Under the pieces are notes generated by a model, which was given only the letters and a program-made list of their open reading frames with translations, searched no databases and had not been told where the DNA came from. This document shows, in pieces, positions 17,348-26,189 of a DNA stretch of 64,000 bases. Source of the DNA: UBA1240 sp045599185. GTDB taxonomy: Bacteria; Spirochaetota; Spirochaetia; Treponematales; Treponemataceae. How positions within the stretch are numbered: the stretch's first letter is position 1; each line of letters starts with the position of its first letter. The translations under genes were made by a program, and so were the position numbers. Location of the stretch: NCBI GenBank assembly GCA_045599185.1, contig JAZRVO010000003.1:52510-116509 (forward strand). The letters are read 5' to 3'.

Positions 17348-17964
17348 CAGTTAGCAAGCTCCACAATTGCACGGCGGAAAATCAAGTCTTCGCTTTGCTT
17401 TTTGCCCAAACCCGGGTCTAATTCATCGGCAAGCCGGGCAACCAGCGGTTCAACTTCTTTTTTGTCATATCCCATACCTGCCAAAGCCGTAACAACATCG
17501 TTCCACGGCGAAAGCGATTTTTGCGGCACAACGCGCAGGGTTTCATCCCCAAAGGAAAGCTTGCCTTTTAATGCCAGAAGCATTTTTTGCGCAGTTTTTT
17601 TGCCTACGCCGGGCACTTTTTCCAGCCGGGCAAGGTCGCCGCTGTCCAAAACGCCAGCCAGATCATTTGCAGAAATATTTGAAAGAATTTTCAGCGCGGC
17701 TTTTGGGCCGACGCCTTCAACTTTCATCAAATCCGTAAAGGCAGAACGCTCTGTTTCGGTGGCAAAACCGAAAAATTTGAATGTATCTTCTTTGTGGTAA
17801 GTCCAAATAAAAAGCCGGGCTTTTTCGCCAACATTCGGCAGAACATCAAGGGAAGAATCCGGCACGGAAAAATTCCATTCCAGTCCGCTGTTTTCATCGC
17901 CGGTTTGCAGGTAAACGCACTGCGGCAATTTGGCTGTAATTGTGCCAAAAATACTGTTAAACAT
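17347..17964 (-). CDS. ruvA: Holliday junction DNA-binding protein RuvA
   Basis: RuvA binds the four-way junction and loads RuvB. The product is 205 residues from the ATG at 17964; the longer frame to 18009 does not match the family. The N-terminal OB domain starts FNSIFGTITAK. The helix-hairpin-helix domain contains VEGVGPKAALKIL and VPGVGKKTAQKML. The C-terminal domain III binds RuvB. A TATAAT box lies only seven bases before the ATG, so the mRNA may have almost no leader. Confidence 0.95.
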   Translation of the reverse strand: MFNSIFGTITAKLPQCVYLQTGDENSGLEWNFSVPDSSLDVLPNVGEKARLFIWTYHKEDTFKFFGFATETERSAFTDLMKVEGVGPKAALKILSNISANDLAGVLDSGDLARLEKVPGVGKKTAQKMLLALKGKLSFGDETLRVVPQKSLSPWNDVVTALAGMGYDKKEVEPLVARLADELDPGLGKKQSEDLIFRRAIVELAN

Positions 17965-17971
17965 AAAAAAA

Positions 17972-18000
17972 ATTATAGCGCATCCTGCCCGATTAGTACA
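17972..18000 (-). promoter_or_regulatory. Candidate promoter of ruvA, very close to the start codon
   Basis: On the minus strand TATAAT occupies 17972-17977 and a weak -35 (TGTACT) sits 17 bases upstream. The -10 box ends seven bases before the ruvA ATG, which would give a leaderless or nearly leaderless transcript. Confidence 0.4.
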
Positions 18001-18194
18001 CCACGGCAAAAATCCTTTGCCCCGGTTAAAGCAAAACCTGCGCCTTCAGTTTTTGAAGAATTTTATTTTGCGCTTAACCTGCCGCTGCGTTTTATAAAAG
18101 CCCAATACGTGCTATAATTGCACGTGTCCGGCAAACAAGCCCGGCAATTCTAAAAAAGCGCACCTGCTGAAAAATATATTTTTGGTAACAAATT

Positions 18195-18908
18195 ATGAAG
18201 AACGTACTAATTTCAATTATTACAATAAATTACAACAACGCAGAAGGTTTAAGAAAAACCATTGAAAGCGTAAAGAAACTGAAAAATACCAGTTTTGAAT
18301 ATCTGGTAATCGACGGCGGCTCTAGCGACGCTTCAGCTGAAATTATGGAAGAAAACAGAAATTTCATTGATATTGCCGTAAGCGAAAAAGACGAAGGACT
18401 TTACAACGCCATCAACAAGGGCATAAAACTTGCCACGGGCAAAATAATCGGCCTAATTCATTCCGGCGATACAATTCTGCCAAACGCGCTGGACAATCTG
18501 CCGGAACTTTACCTGCAAAACCCAAATTCAGTGCTTTACGGCGCGCTTAAAGCCATAAAAAACGGCCGCTTCGATTCTGTCTGGGGCTTTAATGCCGACC
18601 TTTTGCCCCGGCAGATGATACCGCACCTTGCCGCATTTGTGCCTAAGGCCGTTTACAGCCAGTACGGGCTTTACAACGAAAATTACAGAATTGCCGCAGA
18701 TTACGAATGTTTTTTGCGCTTTTACAAAGCCGGCGTAAATTTTGTTTTTTACGACGCAATTGTATGCGAGTTCAATCTTGAAGGCGTTTCGCAGAACAGA
18801 GAAGCAGAAACTGCAAAAGAAGTGGAAAAAATAAAGAAAGCTTACGGCGTTTATCAGGCACCGGGTAAAAAACAGCAGCTTAAAAATTTCATCAAGCGCT
18901 TTTTTTAG
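18195..18908 (+). CDS. Family 2 glycosyltransferase
   Basis: The 237-residue protein has the GT-A fold of family 2: ISIITINYNNAEGLRKTIESV at the start, VIDGGSSDAS at about residue 45, and the conserved KDEGLYNAINKGIKLATG with HSGDT as the acidic metal-binding stretch. The LYNAINKG signature is like that of the WcaE/colanic-acid type enzymes. It probably adds one sugar to a lipid-linked glycan in the cytosol. A TATAAT box at 18113-18118 lies 77 bases upstream. It ends with its own terminator. Confidence 0.85.
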   Translation: MKNVLISIITINYNNAEGLRKTIESVKKLKNTSFEYLVIDGGSSDASAEIMEENRNFIDIAVSEKDEGLYNAINKGIKLATGKIIGLIHSGDTILPNALDNLPELYLQNPNSVLYGALKAIKNGRFDSVWGFNADLLPRQMIPHLAAFVPKAVYSQYGLYNENYRIAADYECFLRFYKAGVNFVFYDAIVCEFNLEGVSQNREAETAKEVEKIKKAYGVYQAPGKKQQLKNFIKRFF

Positions 18909-18921
18909 GCTTTCCGGCCGG

Positions 18922-18967
18922 TGCGCCGTTTTTTAGCCTTAAAACCTGCACAACGGCGCGGCATTTT
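18922..18967 (+). terminator. Terminator of the family 2 glycosyltransferase gene
   Basis: GCGCCGTT at 18922-18929 pairs with AACGGCGC at 18951-18958 and is followed within four bases by a T run. The 21-base loop is long. Confidence 0.6.
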
Positions 18968-19040
18968 TTTACACTTGAACTTAGGCAAATAAAAGTTTAA
19001 ACTGTTGAAACTATACATTTTGATGAATTAAGGAATTTTT

Positions 19041-20375
19041 ATGGAAATTTCTATGGTTGGTACAGGCTACGTTGGTCTGGTTAGCGGTACATGCTTTAGT
19101 GAAATGGGCAACACCGTTTGGTGCATTGACGTAAATAAAGAAAAAATTACACGCCTGCAAAATGGCGAAATACCGATTTTTGAACCCGGCCTAACGGAAA
19201 TGGTTATCCGCAATTCAAAAGCCGGAAGATTAAAGTTTACGACAGACTATAAAGAAGCCGTTCCAAATTCTTCAATCTGTTTTATTGCTGTCGGTACGCC
19301 GCCGGGAGAAGATGGTTCTGCCGACATTACATACGTTCTGCAGGCTGCCGAAAGCATTGCAAACGCAATGGAAAAATACACCGTTATTGTAGACAAATCA
19401 ACAGTTCCGGTTGGCACTTCCGAACTGGTAAAAGCAAAAGTAGCCGAAGTTTTGAAAAAACGCGGCAAAAACATTGAATTCGATGTAGTTTCCAACCCGG
19501 AATTTTTAAAAGAAGGCGTTGCTATTGAAGATTTTATGCGCCCGGACCGCGTTGTTATTGGTGCTGAAAGCGAAAAGGCCGCCAGCATCATGAAAGAACT
19601 TTACGAACCATTTGTAAGCAACGGTCATCCGCTTTTAACAATGGACATAAAAAGTGCAGAAATTACCAAATATGCCGCAAACGCAATGCTTGCAACCCGC
19701 ATCAGCTTTATGAACGAAATTGCAGCAATCTGTACAAAACTTGGCGGCGACGTAAAAGCCGTTCGTCAGGGTATCGGTACTGATTCACGCATCGGAATGA
19801 GCTTTTTATACGCAGGCTGCGGTTACGGCGGTTCATGTTTTCCAAAAGACGTAAAGGAACTTATTTCTGTTGGCAAAAGAAACGGAATTGAAATGAAAGT
19901 TGCCACAGCCGTTGAAGCCGTAAATGAAAGGCAAAAGCACATTGTGGCAAATCAGGTTCTTTTGCATTTTGGCAAAGACTTAAGCGGAAAAACCTTTGCA
20001 CTTTGGGGACTTGCATTTAAACCCCAAACCGACGACATGCGAGAAGCCCCTTCCCTTGTAGTAATAAGAGATTTGGTTGCTGCCGGTGCAAAAATTAAGG
20101 CTTACGACCCGCAGGCTTTTGAACAGACAAAGCATTATCTGGCAGACTTGCCAGCCGGTGCAATTGAATACGTTGAAGACATGTACGACGTGCTGAAAGA
20201 TGCAGACGCATTGCTTTTGATGACCGAATGGAAAGAATTCCGTCAGGCAGATTTTGAAGCCATTAAAAAGAACCTGAAACAGCCAGTTATTTTTGACGGC
20301 CGCAACGTTTACGAACCGGCAAAAATGGCAGAATTAGGCTTTAAACACTTTTGCATCGGACGTACTTTAGCATGA
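19041..20375 (+). CDS. ugd: UDP-glucose 6-dehydrogenase
   Basis: The enzyme oxidises UDP-glucose to UDP-glucuronate with two NAD+. The 444-residue protein has the NAD motif GTGYVGLVSGTCF at residue 7, the VGTPPGEDGSAD stretch, the VDKSTVPVGT stretch, and the catalytic cysteine in CGYGGSCFPKDVKEL at about residue 258. AAGGAA precedes the ATG. Its product is the substrate of the UDP-glucuronate decarboxylase encoded at 21524, which is broken. It overlaps the next gene as ATGA. Confidence 0.96.
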   Translation: MEISMVGTGYVGLVSGTCFSEMGNTVWCIDVNKEKITRLQNGEIPIFEPGLTEMVIRNSKAGRLKFTTDYKEAVPNSSICFIAVGTPPGEDGSADITYVLQAAESIANAMEKYTVIVDKSTVPVGTSELVKAKVAEVLKKRGKNIEFDVVSNPEFLKEGVAIEDFMRPDRVVIGAESEKAASIMKELYEPFVSNGHPLLTMDIKSAEITKYAANAMLATRISFMNEIAAICTKLGGDVKAVRQGIGTDSRIGMSFLYAGCGYGGSCFPKDVKELISVGKRNGIEMKVATAVEAVNERQKHIVANQVLLHFGKDLSGKTFALWGLAFKPQTDDMREAPSLVVIRDLVAAGAKIKAYDPQAFEQTKHYLADLPAGAIEYVEDMYDVLKDADALLLMTEWKEFRQADFEAIKKNLKQPVIFDGRNVYEPAKMAELGFKHFCIGRTLA

Positions 20376-21484
20376 CATTAAACGAATTCCTTGAAAACAA
20401 CACAATAATTGCCACAATCCGCAACCGCGACGGCGGACGCATAAAAACGCTGGTAGAATCTGCGCGCAAAAATGGCATTACTTCGCCTTTTTTAATTGCC
20501 GATTTTGGTTCTTACAAGGAATTTTCTGAAGAATATAAAAAGCTTTGCAAGGATTTGGGCATTCAGTACGTATTCAACAGTACCGAAGGACTGCCGTGGA
20601 GCCGCGGACAGGCCCTGAATTTTGGCATTGCCACTGCCAGAACCCGGTTTATAACCACCACCGACATTGACATGCTTTTTGACAGCAACCCTTATGAATG
20701 GATTGCCCAAAACTGCGAAAATCACGGTGTTTTTGCCGTAACTTCCTACTGGCTGCCAAAAAACGGCGACAAACTTAAAGCCAAATGCGCCGGTAAAGGT
20801 TCCTGCGGCGGTTTTCAGTGCGTAAGGCGCAGCCTGTACGAAAAACTTGGTGCCTACGATGAAAAAATAAAATACTGGGGACTGGAAGATTTGGACTGGT
20901 CTTTCAGGCTGAAGCGCACTGGCGAAGAACCGGTATGGCTGCCGGACGAATACAAAATGTTTCATCAGTGGCATCCGCAGGCGGAAAGCGGTCATCTGCG
21001 CCCGGACACAGCCAGATTTGACACTTTAGGCCGTTATTACCAAAATGCTTTCGAGCCGTGTTTGGGCAGCAACTGGGGAAAAATACTTGGCGATGAAGAC
21101 CGGCCTATTTTGCGGCTGGTAAGCAGAAACGAACTTTGCAGCGGAATTACGCCGGAAACGGTTCATTTTGCGGTAAAAAAGTTTGACGACTGCTTCGGTT
21201 CGCAGAAAATGATGGACACAATTAAAGCAAATGAATTTGTAAAGCTTGAAATTTCACCACGAATAAAGGAAAAAGCGAAGAAACCCTTTGCAAGTTTCAT
21301 CCGCAAGGCTTTCAAACTGTTTGGCATTGCAACCGGGCAAGTAATTGGCGCTGAAATAAACTACAATTTTGACTATTTTTACGCCGCACTTTTGCCGGTT
21401 CTGCAAAAAAACGGCCTTAAAGACTATTATATAAGCGAAAATCTTGAAAGCATTTACCTTTTGATGAAGAAAGCTGAAAATTAA
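20372..21484 (+). CDS. Galactosyltransferase-like glycosyltransferase (GT-A fold)
   Basis: The 370-residue product starts at the ATG that overlaps the ugd stop. It has an N-terminal sugar-nucleotide domain (TIIATIRNRDGGRIKTLVES) and a metal-binding stretch TTDIDMLF at about residue 100. The C-terminal galactosyltransferase signature is KYWGLEDLDWSFRLKRTG, followed by KMFHQWHP. These features are those of the GT7/GT27-like C-terminal domain. The donor and acceptor are unknown. It sits between two nucleotide-sugar genes of the glycan locus. Confidence 0.8.
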   Translation: MTLNEFLENNTIIATIRNRDGGRIKTLVESARKNGITSPFLIADFGSYKEFSEEYKKLCKDLGIQYVFNSTEGLPWSRGQALNFGIATARTRFITTTDIDMLFDSNPYEWIAQNCENHGVFAVTSYWLPKNGDKLKAKCAGKGSCGGFQCVRRSLYEKLGAYDEKIKYWGLEDLDWSFRLKRTGEEPVWLPDEYKMFHQWHPQAESGHLRPDTARFDTLGRYYQNAFEPCLGSNWGKILGDEDRPILRLVSRNELCSGITPETVHFAVKKFDDCFGSQKMMDTIKANEFVKLEISPRIKEKAKKPFASFIRKAFKLFGIATGQVIGAEINYNFDYFYAALLPVLQKNGLKDYYISENLESIYLLMKKAEN

Positions 21485-21523
21485 AAATTTCAGCAATGCA
21501 TAGCGAATTATAAGGATAACAAA

Positions 21524-22462
21524 ATGAGTGAAAAAACAGTTTTAATTACCGGTGGTGCCGGTTTTATCGGTTCGCATTTGTGCCGCCGCATGTTGAATGA
21601 AGGCAACCGGGTAGTTTGCCTGGACAATTTTTTTACCGGCCGCGAAAGCAACATCAGCGAACTGCGCAAAAATCCTAATTTTTCAGTAATCAACCACGAT
21701 GTTGAACTGCCATATTCTTTTTACACAGACGAAATTTTCAACCTTGCCTGCCCGGCAAGCCCGCCACACTATCAGCGCAACCCTATTTCTACCTATAAAA
21801 CCAGCATTTTTGGTGCAATCAATGCACTGGATTTAGCAAACAAATGGAATGCGAAAGTTTTTCAAGCTTCAACTTCTGAAGTTTACGGCGACCCTTTGGT
21901 TCACCCGCAGCCAGAAACCTACTGGGGACACGTAAATACAATCGGCATCCGTTCCTGCTACGACGAAGGCAAGCGCGGTGCAGAAACCCTGTTTATGGAC
22001 TACCACCGCCAGTTCAACACGCGCATTAAAATCGTACGCATTTTCAACACTTACGGCCCGATGATGAACAAAAACGACGGCCGCGTTGTAAGCAATTTTA
22101 TAGTGCAGGCTTTGCGCGGCGAAGACATTACCATTTACGGCAACGGCCAGCAGACACGCAGTTTCTGCTACGTTGATGACCTTATTGAAGGTTTCTGCCG
22201 CCTTATGAATACCGGCGACGACGTAACAGGCCCTGTAAACCTTGGCAATCCGGGCGAATTTACCATGCTTTAAATTGCAGAAAAAGTTCTCCGCCTTACA
22301 GGCTCAAAATCAAAGCTGGTTTTCAAGGATTTGCCACAGGACGACCCGAAACAGAGAAAACCGGACATTACAAAAGCCGGTGAAGTTTTGGGCTGGCAGC
22401 CGCGCATTCCTTTGGAAGAAGGCCTTAAGCACACAATTGAATATTTCAAGAAGGAAATTTAG
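21524..22462 (+). pseudogene. UDP-glucuronate decarboxylase (UDP-xylose synthase) with in-frame stop
   Basis: The frame from the ATG at 21524 encodes an SDR epimerase with GGAGFIGSHLCRRML, the triad region STSEVYGDP and SCYDEGKRGAET, and NLGNPGEFT. These are hallmarks of UDP-glucuronate decarboxylase. A TAA at 22271-22273 ends it after 249 residues. The same frame then stays open for 62 more codons to a TAG at 22460, and these encode the expected C terminus (IAEKVLRLTGSKSKLVFKDLPQDDPKQR is seen in part; then PDITKAGEVLGWQP and LEEGLKHTIEYF). In relatives the codon at the TAA is usually Glu (TILELAEKV), so one G-to-T change explains it. The next gene starts on the old stop codon. Confidence 0.85.
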
Positions 22463-23316
22463 TGAATAAAGTTTGCGTCGCAATTCCGGTTTATAAAAAA
22501 CAGCCCTCACCAGACGAAATACAGTCGCTGAACCAGTGTTTTGCCGTGCTGAAAAAATACCCGATTTTTCTGGTAACTTTTGAACAGCTTGACACCGGTT
22601 TTTACGCTGATTTAGCCGCCAAACATGGCGTTACCTTGCAAAAAAAACTGTTTGATGCTTCACTTTTTGCCAGTATTGACGGCTACAACCGCTTAACAAA
22701 AGACGTAAACTTTTACAAAGCCTTCAGCGATTTTGAATATTTCCTGATTTATCAGCCGGACGCATGGGTTTTTAGCGACGAACTGGAATACTGGTGCAGC
22801 CAAAATTATGACTACATCGGCGCACCTTGGATACCCGGCGGCGGCGAAATTGATTTGTCGCCGTATGACGGTCACCAGTTTGTAAAATCCGGCAACGGCG
22901 GTTTCAGCCTGCGCAAAACTGAATATTTTGTACGGCTTTTATCGGCAAAAGGTGCGGTTTACACCAAAGAAGGAATTGCCAGAAAAATTGAAAATATAAA
23001 AAAACAGGGCTTTTCCGCCAAAAACCTGCTGAAAATTTTTGCCCTTAAATGCGGCTATGCAAACCGGATGAATGTTATTGCCCGTTCCAAACGTTCCGAA
23101 GACCGTTTTTACATTGACAATTTTGCCGCCGGTATTTCTAACTACGAAATGAATACGCCGGAACCGGCAATTGCAATGAAGTTTGCCTTTGAACAGTGGC
23201 CGGAATATCTGTACAAGCAAAACGGCGAAAAACTTCCGTTTGGCTGCCACGCCTATAAAAAATACAATTATGACGGTTTTTATAGCCATTTCATAAAGGG
23301 CTACCATGAACTTTAA
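22462..23316 (+). CDS. DUF5672-family protein, probable glycosyltransferase
   Basis: The 284-residue protein starts with VCVAIPVYKKQPSPDE and has YFLIYQPDAWVF at about residue 92, GAPW at about 115, and GNGGFSLRKTEYFV at about 140, all as in DUF5672 proteins of bacterial glycan loci. The GT-A-like pattern suggests sugar transfer, but no substrate is known. The GTG start overlaps the natural stop of the upstream decarboxylase (TAGTG), so it was once translationally coupled to that gene. It overlaps the next gene by 11 bases. Confidence 0.75.
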   Translation: MNKVCVAIPVYKKQPSPDEIQSLNQCFAVLKKYPIFLVTFEQLDTGFYADLAAKHGVTLQKKLFDASLFASIDGYNRLTKDVNFYKAFSDFEYFLIYQPDAWVFSDELEYWCSQNYDYIGAPWIPGGGEIDLSPYDGHQFVKSGNGGFSLRKTEYFVRLLSAKGAVYTKEGIARKIENIKKQGFSAKNLLKIFALKCGYANRMNVIARSKRSEDRFYIDNFAAGISNYEMNTPEPAIAMKFAFEQWPEYLYKQNGEKLPFGCHAYKKYNYDGFYSHFIKGYHEL

Positions 23317-24250
23317 AGAACTTATCAGTGCCCTGCCCTTTGAATTTGAACGCAGCATCTGCTACAAATTCAACAATTTGATGAAACGCCACCCGGGCAG
23401 CGCGCCATATTTAAGCGGCGACACTTTTGCAAAATTCGTTAATTTTTCAATTGAAAACACAAAGCAGCTGGAAGATTTTAGCCGTAATGCAGAAAATTGC
23501 AGGCAGAATTTTTCAATTTTAGTTTCTTCCAATCTTCTGGTCAATTTTGCAAATTCAGTTTTGCCAAAAATAAACGTGCCCTTTGTACTTTTAAGCCATC
23601 AGGGTGACGCAAACATTACGCCGGAAAGCCCCAATGCAGAAATTTATTTAAAAATTGCGCAGAATCAGCATTTAGTCCGCTGGTTTGCCCAAAACTGCAC
23701 TTTACAGCACAAAAAAATTGTTCCGCTTCCAATCGGACTTGAAAACCAGCGTTTTCATAATGCAGGCAACGTTGCAAGCTTTAAAAAATTACAGAAAAAA
23801 TTGCAAAACGGCAAAATGCCCAAGCAGCAAAAAGTGCTTGTTGCACTAAACCTTGCCACAAACCCGGACAGACGTTTCTGCTGTTACCGCGCCTTCTGGC
23901 ACAAACCGGTTACCAAGGAACTTTCTTCGTTTGTAAGTTCACAAAGTTACCGGAAAATTGCCGCGAGCTGCATGTTTGTGGCCTCGCCTGCCGGCAACGG
24001 TTTGGACTGCCACCGCACCTGGGAAGCAATGTACCTTAACTGCGTTGCGCTGGTAGAACAGAACCCGATGAACGAATATTTTAAAAATCTTGGGCTGCCA
24101 ATGCTTTGCGTAAGCGACTGGAATTCATTTGCCCAGAAAACAGAAAGTGAACTGGTGCAAATTTACGAAGAAATAATGAAAAACTGCGATAAATCAGCTT
24201 TACAGGCCGAATACTGGCAGAATAAAATAAAAGAAAGTTCTAACGCGTAA
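23306..24250 (+). CDS. Exostosin-like glycosyltransferase
   Basis: The 314-residue protein has an exostosin/GT47-like C-terminal half: FVASPAGNGLDCHRTWEAMYLNCVALVEQ, seen here as SPAGNGLDCHRTWEAM near residue 230. That stretch resembles the nucleotide-sugar site of GT-B exostosin-like enzymes in bacterial polysaccharide loci. VPLPIGLENQRF at about residue 145 is also usual. Function in glycan assembly is inferred from the family and neighbours. It overlaps the DUF5672 gene by 11 bases. Confidence 0.7.
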   Translation: MNFKELISALPFEFERSICYKFNNLMKRHPGSAPYLSGDTFAKFVNFSIENTKQLEDFSRNAENCRQNFSILVSSNLLVNFANSVLPKINVPFVLLSHQGDANITPESPNAEIYLKIAQNQHLVRWFAQNCTLQHKKIVPLPIGLENQRFHNAGNVASFKKLQKKLQNGKMPKQQKVLVALNLATNPDRRFCCYRAFWHKPVTKELSSFVSSQSYRKIAASCMFVASPAGNGLDCHRTWEAMYLNCVALVEQNPMNEYFKNLGLPMLCVSDWNSFAQKTESELVQIYEEIMKNCDKSALQAEYWQNKIKESSNA

Positions 24251-24309
24251 AACCAGTCTATAAAATTGCAATTTTTTAGAACTTTTTCGTGATTTTTTAA
24301 GGAAACCTG

Positions 24310-25227
24310 ATGAGTGATTTAAATTCAACACAGACAGCACAGAACGAACAAATTGAACAGGTTGTTTTGCTTTGTTCCGGCGATAAATGCGCTCTGGCAT
24401 CGCAAAATATTCCATATATTGTAAAAAACATTGCACCAAAAACAATTTTTGTAATTACCGCGGCTAAAAATTTCGGGCTGTTGCAGAAAATAAAAGAACA
24501 GACACCCAATTTGCAGCTTGTAGACGAAGACACAATGTACCAGGGCCTTAATTTTTCTTCAGTTAAGGCACTTGCAGACGATGTTTACGGCGAGGGCCAA
24601 AAGCGCACGGGCTGGTATTTTCAGCAGTTTTTGAAAATGGCGTGGGCTTTTAACCCGCTGTGCGCCCAAAACTATCTGGTATGGGACTGCGACACATTTC
24701 CGCTGCAAAAAATCTGCCTTACATGGAACGGAAAAAGGGTTTTCAACATAAAATCGGAAGTGAATTTGGCGTATTTTGAAACCCTTGAAGCAATTTTGGG
24801 CATAAAAAAACAGATTGCAGGTTCATTCATAAGCGAATTTATGTATTTTGAACAGAAAATCATGCAGCAGATGGTGCAGCAAATTGAAAATAATGCAAAC
24901 CCAAATTCAGATGGAACAAATTCTTCGTTTTTTCAGATAATTATGAACGCCGTAAAACAGAACGGCAGCCCCAAAGCCGGTTTCAGCGAATTTGAAACTT
25001 ACGGTTCATACATGTACGCCAATTTTCCGCAGAATATGACATTTACAAGCATACCGACAATGCGGAACGGCGCAAATTACTGCGGAATGAAACCAAAAAA
25101 ATGGCAGCTCTGGTACATCGGAAGAAACCACGTAACGGCTTCGTTTGAAAGCTGGAGCAAGCCGCACAAACTGCGGATTTTTGGGTTTAACCTTTTTTCA
25201 TGGTTCTTTTGGCTTGTAAAAAGTTGA
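24310..25227 (+). CDS. DUF6492-like glycosyltransferase-type protein
   Basis: The 305-residue protein has RTGWYFQQFLKMAWAF at about residue 98 followed by YLVWDCDTFPLQ at about 120, where DCD is a likely DxD metal-binding motif. This arrangement is typical of DUF6492 proteins of glycan clusters. A hydrophobic C-terminal stretch (FGFNLFSWFFWLV) may contact the membrane. AAGGAAA precedes the ATG. The donor is unknown. Confidence 0.7.
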   Translation: MSDLNSTQTAQNEQIEQVVLLCSGDKCALASQNIPYIVKNIAPKTIFVITAAKNFGLLQKIKEQTPNLQLVDEDTMYQGLNFSSVKALADDVYGEGQKRTGWYFQQFLKMAWAFNPLCAQNYLVWDCDTFPLQKICLTWNGKRVFNIKSEVNLAYFETLEAILGIKKQIAGSFISEFMYFEQKIMQQMVQQIENNANPNSDGTNSSFFQIIMNAVKQNGSPKAGFSEFETYGSYMYANFPQNMTFTSIPTMRNGANYCGMKPKKWQLWYIGRNHVTASFESWSKPHKLRIFGFNLFSWFFWLVKS

Positions 25228-25242
25228 TATTTTGGAGATTTT

Positions 25243-26187
25243 ATGAACGCGATAATTGTACATGGCGGAAAAGAATACTGTAATTATATCAACGACTGCG
25301 TTGAACAGTTTTTTCTGTTCAATAAAGATTCAAAACTTTTCTGCATAGCAGACCAGAATTTTTCTCAGCTGGAAGAACTGGCGAAAAAATTTTCAAATTT
25401 TCAGGTAATTTTAAGTTCTTCACTAAAAAAAACAGCGGCACACCGTTTTTATCTTGGGTTTAACCGCAGTGCCCACAATACGTGGCGCGGTGGCTTTTGG
25501 CGTTTTGTAGTTGAACGCTTTTTTTTAATTGCAGAATTTATGAAGCAAAGCGGCGAAGAAAACTTGCTGCACTTTGAATACGACAACCTGATTTTTGAAA
25601 AAATCAGCAGTTTTGAAGACGCTTTTAAAAAGCAGAACAAAATTCTTCTGCCTGCCGACGGCGACAAACGCTGCATTGCCGGGGTAATTTTCATTCCAAC
25701 ATTCAGGCACTTGCAGGCATTTTGCAGTTTTTACAACCGGCACTGCACCATCCGCGTAAAAAACGACATGTTTGCTTTCAGCGATTTTATCGATAAAAAG
25801 CCCGGTTTGTGCGGCAACCTGCCGGTTGTGCCTGCTAGCTATACCAAGGGAAAAAGCCAGCTTTCTTCTAAAAAAGGCGAAATTCATAAAAAAATTGAAC
25901 GTTTTAGCAGCAATTTTGATACTTTTGGCGTAATTTTTGATGCGGCGGCTTACGGCCAGTTTATTGGAGGAATAGACCAGCGCAACGCGGCAAACAGCGA
26001 AGAAAACACCTGCGGCTTTATAAATCCGGACGCCGCCTATAACACCGGCGATTTTTCCTTTGAATGGAAAAACGAAGGCGGCCTTAAAGTGCCTTACTTG
26101 AACTACGGCGACCAGAGCCTTAAAATTTTCAACCTGCACATTCATTCAAAAAAATTGAATTTGTATAAATCGGACCGGGAAAACTAA
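25243..26187 (+). CDS. Unknown protein of the glycan locus, possible glycosyltransferase
   Basis: I do not recognise a named family. The 314-residue protein starts NAIIVHGGKEYCNYI, has the acidic stretch LLHFEYDNLIF at about residue 108 that could act as a DxD-like motif, and a Gly-rich stretch AAYGQFIGGIDQRN at about residue 230. No signal peptide or membrane segment is seen. A TTTGGAG site precedes the ATG. Close packing between two glycosyltransferase-like genes (15 and two bases apart) suggests that it works in the same glycan pathway. Confidence 0.6.
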   Translation: MNAIIVHGGKEYCNYINDCVEQFFLFNKDSKLFCIADQNFSQLEELAKKFSNFQVILSSSLKKTAAHRFYLGFNRSAHNTWRGGFWRFVVERFFLIAEFMKQSGEENLLHFEYDNLIFEKISSFEDAFKKQNKILLPADGDKRCIAGVIFIPTFRHLQAFCSFYNRHCTIRVKNDMFAFSDFIDKKPGLCGNLPVVPASYTKGKSQLSSKKGEIHKKIERFSSNFDTFGVIFDAAAYGQFIGGIDQRNAANSEENTCGFINPDAAYNTGDFSFEWKNEGGLKVPYLNYGDQSLKIFNLHIHSKKLNLYKSDREN

Positions 26188-26189
26188 AA

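Noticed and set aside
19247..19591. Minus-strand open frame inside ugd
   Set aside because: It is a shadow of ugd, which is intact.
22271..22273. Recoded stop (selenocysteine or other read-through) in the decarboxylase
   Set aside because: TAA is not a selenocysteine codon and there is no sign of a recoding element; other genes here use TAA as a normal stop.
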